From positions 1 through 10,273 of the forward strand of contig JBOHCT010000161.1 in the NCBI GenBank assembly GCA_050699055.1: a stretch of DNA of 10,273 bases. Reading direction: 5' to 3'. Of the stretch, positions 6,555 through 10,273 are shown piece after piece. A model generated the notes under the pieces. It was not told the origin of the DNA, made no database searches, and saw only the letters and a program-made list of their open reading frames with translations. The DNA is from JBOHCT01 sp050699055. Its GTDB lineage: Bacteria > Actinomycetota > Actinomycetes > Streptosporangiales > JBOHCT01. Position numbers and translations under genes: made by a program. The number at the start of each line of letters is the position of its first letter. The first letter of the stretch is position 1.

Positions 6555-6650
6555 CGGCGTGCTCGGGATCTGCGCGGCGAGGGCTCCTCGTGACCTGCGC
6601 GCGGCGGACGCCTAGCGGCCGTTGCTCGTGACCTGCGCGGCGGAGGCCTG
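6531..6650. repeat. Degenerate tandem duplication of the ispH 3' end
   Basis: A unit of about 61 bp occurs twice. Positions 6531-6559, covering the last ispH codons and TAG stop, match 6592-6620 at 25 of 29 bases, including the shared CTGCGCGCGGCG and GCCTAGCGGC. A related half-unit, TGCTCG.GA.CTGCGCGGCG, follows each (6560-6587 and 6623-6648). The structure reads as four related ~30-bp half-units, the first inside the gene and the other three non-coding. Confidence 0.75.
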
Positions 6651-6668
6651 GTGGCTCTCGCGAGCGAT

Positions 6669-6735
6669 CAAGATCCGCTCTTGGGGTACGAGACGCCGAG
6701 AATACTGCCGCCTCGGACCAAGGGAGCGGGTCTTG
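6669..6735. terminator. Long imperfect inverted repeat between convergent genes
   Basis: CAAGATCCGCTCTTGG (6669-6684) pairs with CCAAGGGAGCGGGTCTTG (6718-6735): 16 base pairs including a G:U, with a 2-nt bulge. A nested stem CCGAG/CTCGG (6696-6700 and 6712-6716) lies in the loop. It sits between the convergent ispH (+) and DUF6542 (-) genes, where a bidirectional terminator is expected. There is no T-tract, which is normal for actinobacteria. A small non-autonomous repeat element is the alternative. Confidence 0.5.
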
Positions 6736-6800
6736 TGAGGTCGGGCTCTCTGCCGACGGGGCGGCCGCCGTAGGTCGAGGAAGACCCCTGAGCCGCCTCC

Positions 6801-7274
6801 TCAGCGTCTGATCAGCTGGCGGACGCTGCCGATCAGACCACGCGGGAGGCCGATGACGACCGCGGCGAGGGTGCCGAGGAGCAGCCACGGTGCGTCCGTG
6901 GCCAGCGCGGTCGTGAGGGCCAGGACCTCGTGGCGTATCCAGTTGCCTGAGCCCCACCAGGCGAACGTCTCGGCCACCACGACGACGCAGGCGAACAGCA
7001 TGGGCGGCGTGATGGCGATAGTAGCGAGGTCGCGCCGGCGTGTCTTGACCGCCGCGAACGCGCAGCCGATCACGAAGCCGACCCCGGTGGCCGCGCCGAT
7101 CCCCCCGTGCCAGAGACCATCCACCAGCGTGCCGAACAAGGTCGGAACGACGATTGCCGCGACTCCTCCAGGAGCGGTCAACGCGATCGCGGCGGCACGC
7201 TGCTGGTCTGCCCGTGGCGGGCGGAGGCGCTCTCGTGTGGCTCCGCTCACCGGACCCCCCGGATTCCCCCTCAT
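6801..7274 (-). CDS. DUF6542 small membrane protein
   Basis: This 157-residue protein has a basic cytoplasmic N-terminus (1-30) and four likely membrane segments at ~31-52, 57-76, 83-102 and 127-142, with a short amphipathic basic tail (SVRQLIRR). The arrangement GGGxGxxTGVGFVIGCAFAAVKTRRRDLATIAITPP (from ~57) is typical of DUF6542, an actinobacterial family of unknown function often found beside ispH/xseA. I assign no function. The ATG at 7274 lacks a Shine-Dalgarno. The in-frame GTG at 7250 has GGGGGG 4 nt upstream and would remove eight residues, so it may be the true start. A TACGGT hexamer (7293-7288, minus strand) and a palindrome overlap the presumed promoter. Confidence 0.83.
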   Translation of the reverse strand: MRGNPGGPVSGATRERLRPPRADQQRAAAIALTAPGGVAAIVVPTLFGTLVDGLWHGGIGAATGVGFVIGCAFAAVKTRRRDLATIAITPPMLFACVVVVAETFAWWGSGNWIRHEVLALTTALATDAPWLLLGTLAAVVIGLPRGLIGSVRQLIRR

Positions 7275-7279
7275 CTCGG

Positions 7280-7292
7280 ACGGTTCAACCGT
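7280..7292. promoter_or_regulatory. 6-1-6 palindrome over the DUF6542 promoter
   Basis: ACGGTT-C-AACCGT is a perfect inverted repeat that shares five bases with the minus-strand hexamer TACGGT (7293-7288, a TANNNT match) and covers the expected transcription start. The position suits an operator for a dimeric repressor. The regulator is unknown. Confidence 0.4.
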
Positions 7293-7357
7293 ACGGCAGG
7301 CCGACCAGCGAGTTCGAGGACATCCAGCGGCGCGCCGGCGACAGGCGGGGCCACAGC

Positions 7358-7417
7358 TTCCATGATCACGAAGGCTTATCCCTGTTATAGGGGCGAAAAC
7401 TCTTCGTGATCACGAAG
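7358..7417. repeat. Palindrome-ended dispersed repeat, copy B
   Basis: A 60-bp element starts TTCCATGATCACGAAG (7358-7373) and ends CTTCGTGATCACGAAG (7402-7417). The right end is a perfect 16-bp palindrome, the left an imperfect one, and the two ends are inverted copies of each other. The core contains CTTATC and a short CCCT-GTTAT-AGGG stem. It matches copy A (895-955, opposite orientation). It lies downstream of rmuC and upstream of the DUF6542 gene, both on the minus strand, about 65 nt before the promoter palindrome. Confidence 0.8.
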
Positions 7418-7418
7418 G

Positions 7419-7578
7419 GGGTGGGCGGCGCCCCTGTGCGGCCACCCGTGCACCCCACGCACGCCCCCCGTGTGCGGCCACCCGGCCGCCACCCGGCCCC
7501 CCGCGACGCCCCCCCGTGCACGCCACCCGACAGGCCGTGGCGGCGCGGCAGCGGCGGAGCCCGGGCGTGGGTGTCGTG
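7419..7578. repeat. C-rich non-coding tract with short direct repeats
   Basis: This stretch follows the rmuC stop on the minus strand. TGTGCGGCCACCCG occurs at 7435-7448 and 7471-7484; CCCGTGCAC(C/G)CCAC occurs at 7445-7458 and 7513-7526. The + strand has C runs of 4-7 bases (7431-7434, 7453-7456, 7464-7469, 7497-7502, 7509-7515). The rmuC 3' RNA would therefore be G-run-rich and could form a G-quadruplex. I see no gene in it. Confidence 0.6.
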
Positions 7579-8931
7579 CTAGCCGCCGGAGGCGGCGCGC
7601 CCGTTCGCCGCGATCGCGTCGGAGCCCGCCATCGCGACGTTCTCTGGAGCGTCTTGGTCGAGCGGCAGCGCTCGTACCTGCCGTGCCTGGGCGGCGTCGG
7701 CCAGCAGCTCGGGTGCGGAGAGGCTGCGGGTCGTGTCCTCGACGGTCCGGGGCTGATCGAGCTCACTGTCGACCAACTCGAGGGCCCGCAGCTTGCGGGC
7801 GGTCACCAGGACCCGTCCCTCCAGCGAACCGACGGCCTGGTTGTACGTGCGCACCGCGCCGGAGAGCGCCTTGCCGAGCCGCTCGACGTGGCCGCCCATG
7901 GACCCGAGCCGATCATAGAGTTCCTTGCCGAGCTCGAACACGGCGCGGGCGTTGTCGGACAGCGCTGCCTGCTGCCAGGCGTACTGCGCCGTGCGCAGCA
8001 TCGTGACCAGCGTTGTCGGCGTGGCGATGTGGACGTGCCGGGATATGGCGTACTCGAGCAGCCCCGGGTCACGGTCGAGCGCGGGGGCGAGAAAAGCCTC
8101 GCCCGGAATGAACAGCACCACGAACTCCGGCGCGGGGGAGAACGCCGACCAGTACGATTTCGCGGCCAACCGGTCGATGTGGTCCTTCAGGTGGCGGGCG
8201 TGGGCCTTCAGCCGATCGGTCCGCACGCCTTCGTCGGAGACCTCGACGGCTTCGAGGTACGCGGCCAGCGAGACCTTGGAGTCGACGACGATCCGCTTGC
8301 CTCCGGCGAGATGGACCACCATGTCGGGACGGAGCGTGCCGCCGTCTGTCGCGACGCTGGCCTGCTCCTCGAAGTCGCAGTGGTTGGCCATACCGGCGAG
8401 CTCTGCGACCCGGCGCAGCTGCAGCTCACCCCAGCGCCCGCGGGCCTCGGGCCGGCGCAGCGCGGTCACGAGCGCGGACGTCTCGGTACGCAACCGGTCA
8501 TTGGACTCGCGAACGAAATCGACCTGCTTGCTGAGCTCGGCATGGGCCCTGTGCCGGCTCGCCTCGGACTCCCGCAGCTGGCCCTCGACCCGGCCAAGCG
8601 ACTCCCTCAGGTGGCTGACCAGCTGCTCGATCGCCTGCTTGCGCTGCTCGAGCTCACCCGTAGCCTTCGTGCCCGTCTCGCGCATGCGGCTGTCGGCCAG
8701 CTGCAGGAACTGCTCGTTGTTGGCGGACAGCGCCTGGGCGGCGAGGGATTGGAAGCGCTCGCCCAGCCTCTCGTCGAGATCGCGCGCGCGCTCCTTCGCC
8801 GCGCGCAGCTCCGCCGCGAGCGCCGCCTCCCGGCCGCGCACGAGCAGCCAGGCGAGCACCGCGCCGAGCGTGAGCCCGACGAGCAGCCCGACGATGAGCA
8901 AGACCACCGCTGTCACGTTCATGTGCGGCAT
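7579..8931 (-). CDS. rmuC: DNA recombination protein RmuC
   Basis: RmuC-family proteins limit DNA rearrangements at inverted repeats. The C-terminal core belongs to the PD-(D/E)XK nuclease-like group. This 450-residue protein has one N-terminal membrane segment (~5-31, TAVVLLIVGLLVGLTLGAV), suggesting membrane anchoring. A long coiled coil follows (~33-155), then the RmuC domain (~160-400). Its hallmarks are GRWGELQLRRVAELAGM (165-181), RPDMVVHLAGGKRIVVDSKV (201-220), FIPGEAFLAPAL (274-285) and HIATPTTLVTMLRTAQYAWQ (301-320). The last ~45 residues are a low-complexity Ala/Asp tail. ATG 8931 (MPHMNVTAV) puts the membrane segment at the N-terminus. ATG 8922 is equally possible, and neither has a Shine-Dalgarno. 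It is divergent from ychF, a common actinobacterial pairing. Confidence 0.94.
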   Translation of the reverse strand: MPHMNVTAVVLLIVGLLVGLTLGAVLAWLLVRGREAALAAELRAAKERARDLDERLGERFQSLAAQALSANNEQFLQLADSRMRETGTKATGELEQRKQAIEQLVSHLRESLGRVEGQLRESEASRHRAHAELSKQVDFVRESNDRLRTETSALVTALRRPEARGRWGELQLRRVAELAGMANHCDFEEQASVATDGGTLRPDMVVHLAGGKRIVVDSKVSLAAYLEAVEVSDEGVRTDRLKAHARHLKDHIDRLAAKSYWSAFSPAPEFVVLFIPGEAFLAPALDRDPGLLEYAISRHVHIATPTTLVTMLRTAQYAWQQAALSDNARAVFELGKELYDRLGSMGGHVERLGKALSGAVRTYNQAVGSLEGRVLVTARKLRALELVDSELDQPRTVEDTTRSLSAPELLADAAQARQVRALPLDQDAPENVAMAGSDAIAANGRAASGG

Positions 8932-9070
8932 GGTGACAGGCGGAGACGACAAATGCGGGGACGCGCGCCGAGGACTGGCGAGATTGGGTCCCGGAGATAG
9001 CGCTTCGCGACCGTCGCGCCTCAGTCGTGGCCCCGCCGCGTCCGCTCCCGGCACCCGCGAAGGTGATCGT

Positions 9071-9101
9071 GTTCGCGGGGTGGTGGTTCGCGGGGGTGGT
9101 G
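9071..9101. repeat. 15/16-bp tandem repeat
   Basis: GTTCGCGGGGTGGTG (9071-9085) is followed directly by GTTCGCGGGGGTGGTG (9086-9101), identical except for one added G. It lies midway between the divergent rmuC and ychF genes. Confidence 0.85.
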
Positions 9102-9231
9102 ACGAGATTCGTGCCTGAAATCCCCGGTCCTGTGGTCACCGGGCCGGTGAACGTGACCGCCCGGGCCGGGGTCGCGTGAGGGGAAGGCCCGGTGGCCCGC
9201 CGCGCCCGTCAGCGGAATGTCACGCCCCGGA

Positions 9232-9237
9232 TAGCAT
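9232..9237 (+). promoter_or_regulatory. -10 hexamer (TAGCAT) for leaderless ychF
   Basis: TAGCAT matches TANNNT and ends 8 nt before the GTG at 9246, giving a likely leaderless mRNA. No Shine-Dalgarno precedes the start, which supports this reading. Confidence 0.55.
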
Positions 9238-9245
9238 CGGTGGTC

Positions 9246-10273
9246 GTGAGCCTCGCTATCGGCATCGTCGGGCTGCCCAACGTCGGGAAGTCGACGCTCT
9301 TCAACGCGCTGACCCAGAACGACGTCGTCGCGTCCAACTATCCCTTCGCCACCATCGACCCCAACGTCGGCGTGGTGGGGGTACCCGACTCCCGGCTGCC
9401 GGTGCTGGCGGAGATGTTCGGCTCGGCGCGCGTCGTCCCCGCGACGGTCCGTTTCCTCGACATCGCGGGTCTCGTCCGCGGCGCGTCGCACGGGCAGGGG
9501 CTGGGCAACCAGTTTCTCGCCCACATCAGGGAGACCGACGCGATCTGCCAGGTCGTACGCGCGTTCAACGACCCCGATGTCGCCCACGTCGAAGGCGCAG
9601 TCGACCCCGGACGCGACATCGAGACCATCAACACCGAGCTGATCCTCGCCGATCTCCAGACCCTCGGGCGCGCCCTCCCCCGTCTGCGGAAGGAGGCGGC
9701 GACCGACAAGCGAGACCGCGCGAAGGCGGCGCTCGCCGCGGCTGCCGAGGGCGCGTACGAGCTGCTCGACGCGGGCAGTACCCTGCACGCCGCGGCCTCA
9801 GGCGCTGTCGAAGGCGCCGATGTCGACCTCGATGCGCTGCGCGAGCTGCATCTGCTCACCGCCAAGCCGTTCCTGTACGCCTTCAACGTCGACGAGGCCG
9901 GGCTGGCCGACGAACCGTTCCTGCGCAAGCTCGCCGACGTGGTGGCCCCCGCCCGGGCGGTCTTCCTCGACGCCCAGGTCGAGGCGGAGCTCGTCGGCAT
10001 GGCGGCGGACGAGTCGCTGGATCTGTTGCGCGCGGTGGGCCAGGAGGAGCCTGGACTCGCCCAGCTGATCCGTGTCGGCTTCGACACGCTCGGCCTGCAG
10101 ACCTTCCTGACCGCGGGGCCCAAGGAGGCCAGGGCCTGGACGATCCGGAAGGGCGCGACGGCTCCCGAGGCCGCGGGCGTCATCCACTCGGACTTCCAAC
10201 GGGGCTTCATCCGCGGCGAGGTCGTGTCGTACGACGATCTCGTGGCGGCCGGGTCGCTCGCGGACGCCCGCGC
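9246..10273 (+). CDS. ychF: YchF/Obg-family redox-regulated ATPase (3' end missing)
   Basis: YchF (OLA1 family) is a universally conserved P-loop NTPase that binds ATP rather than GTP and associates with ribosomes in stress responses. In the 342 codons present, the P-loop is GLPNVGKST (9-17) and switch I is SNYPFATIDPNVG (30-42). DIAGLV (72-77) is followed by the family's GASHGQGLGN loop (79-88). The G4 motif is NVDE (214-217), the NxxE form that explains loss of guanine specificity. A helical domain spans ~130-200 and the TGS domain begins near 280 (LGLQTFLTAGPKEARAWTI). The window ends at SLADAR, about 20 residues before the usual end, so no stop is seen. GTG 9246 fits the family start (MSLAIGIVGLPNVG). 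GTG 9240, in frame, lies too close to the TAGCAT hexamer. The gene is divergent from rmuC. Confidence 0.97.
   Translation, partial: MSLAIGIVGLPNVGKSTLFNALTQNDVVASNYPFATIDPNVGVVGVPDSRLPVLAEMFGSARVVPATVRFLDIAGLVRGASHGQGLGNQFLAHIRETDAICQVVRAFNDPDVAHVEGAVDPGRDIETINTELILADLQTLGRALPRLRKEAATDKRDRAKAALAAAAEGAYELLDAGSTLHAAASGAVEGADVDLDALRELHLLTAKPFLYAFNVDEAGLADEPFLRKLADVVAPARAVFLDAQVEAELVGMAADESLDLLRAVGQEEPGLAQLIRVGFDTLGLQTFLTAGPKEARAWTIRKGATAPEAAGVIHSDFQRGFIRGEVVSYDDLVAAGSLADAR

Larger units (their letters stand above)
8932..9245. promoter_or_regulatory. Divergent rmuC-ychF regulatory gap
   Basis: I see no gene in these 314 bp, but several small structures. There is an inverted repeat CGCGAC-C-GTCGCG at 9006-9018. 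A near-perfect tandem duplication, GTTCGCGGGGTGGTG and GTTCGCGGGGGTGGTG, occupies 9071-9085 and 9086-9101. A perfect hairpin TCACCGG-G-CCGGTGA lies at 9136-9150, with an overlapping GGTCAC/GTGACC pair (9134-9139 and 9153-9158). The ychF -10 hexamer is at 9232-9237. No clear promoter for rmuC is visible. Confidence 0.55.

Noticed and set aside
7376..7394. Core of repeat B resembling a homing-endonuclease (I-SceI-like) target
   Set aside because: Only a short ATAACAGGG-like block matches, copy A lacks it, and no endonuclease or intron is present.
7402..7417. CTTCGTGATCACGAAG as a parS or CRP site
   Set aside because: It lacks the CACGTG centre of the parS consensus and the TGTGA-N6-TCACA spacing of CRP sites. 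It is better explained as the end of the repeat element.
7419..7535. C-rich direct repeats as a CRISPR array
   Set aside because: The repeats are only 14 bp, unequal in spacing, with no unique spacers and no cas genes.
7516..9000. Long + strand open frame opposite rmuC
   Set aside because: It mirrors rmuC, a clear family member on the minus strand. Its translation is Arg/Gly/His/Leu-rich without motifs, as expected of antisense frames in GC-rich DNA.

Overview
The window is very GC-rich DNA. Its codon use, short gene spacing, GTG starts and gene order (xseA-xseB next to ispH, a DUF6542 gene, and rmuC divergent from ychF) point to a high-GC Gram-positive actinomycete. I cannot fix the family from sequence alone; a Streptosporangiales- or Streptomyces-like lineage is only a guess. 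Almost all of it is conserved chromosomal housekeeping DNA. I see no phage, transposase, CRISPR, tRNA or rRNA.

Layout: (1) 1-289, no recognisable gene. (2) 290-874 (+), a DUF1707 protein with a LiaF-like C-terminal half. (3) 923-5339 (-), a compact five-gene cluster, in transcription order: a Lys/Pro/Ala-rich protein of the actinobacterial 'lipid droplet-associated' type, xseA and xseB (exonuclease VII), glpX (class II fructose-1,6-bisphosphatase) and a PfkB-family sugar kinase. (4) 5496-6554 (+), divergent from that cluster: a promoter-like -10 hexamer, a 28-codon leader ORF whose stop overlaps the GTG start of ispH, then ispH (last step of the MEP isoprenoid pathway). (5) 6555-6800, a non-coding gap with a degenerate tandem duplication of the ispH 3' end and a long inverted repeat. 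(6) 6801-7274 (-), a small DUF6542 membrane protein. (7) 7275-7578, a non-coding gap with a palindromic repeat element and a C-rich tract. (8) 7579-8931 (-), rmuC. (9) 8932-9245, a divergent regulatory gap. (10) 9246 to the right edge (+), ychF, a universally conserved GTPase, cut off about 20 residues before its end.

The genes do not form one pathway. They sample DNA repair (xseAB, rmuC), central sugar metabolism (glpX, sugar kinase), isoprenoid synthesis (ispH) and translation or stress (ychF). The least ordinary signals are in the non-coding DNA. Two copies of a ~60-bp palindrome-ended repeat lie 6.4 kb apart, and one copy supplies the last codons and stop of the sugar kinase. A probably leaderless mini-ORF is overlapped with ispH. 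Three genes appear to have leaderless starts, each with a TANNNT hexamer 6-8 nt before the start codon.
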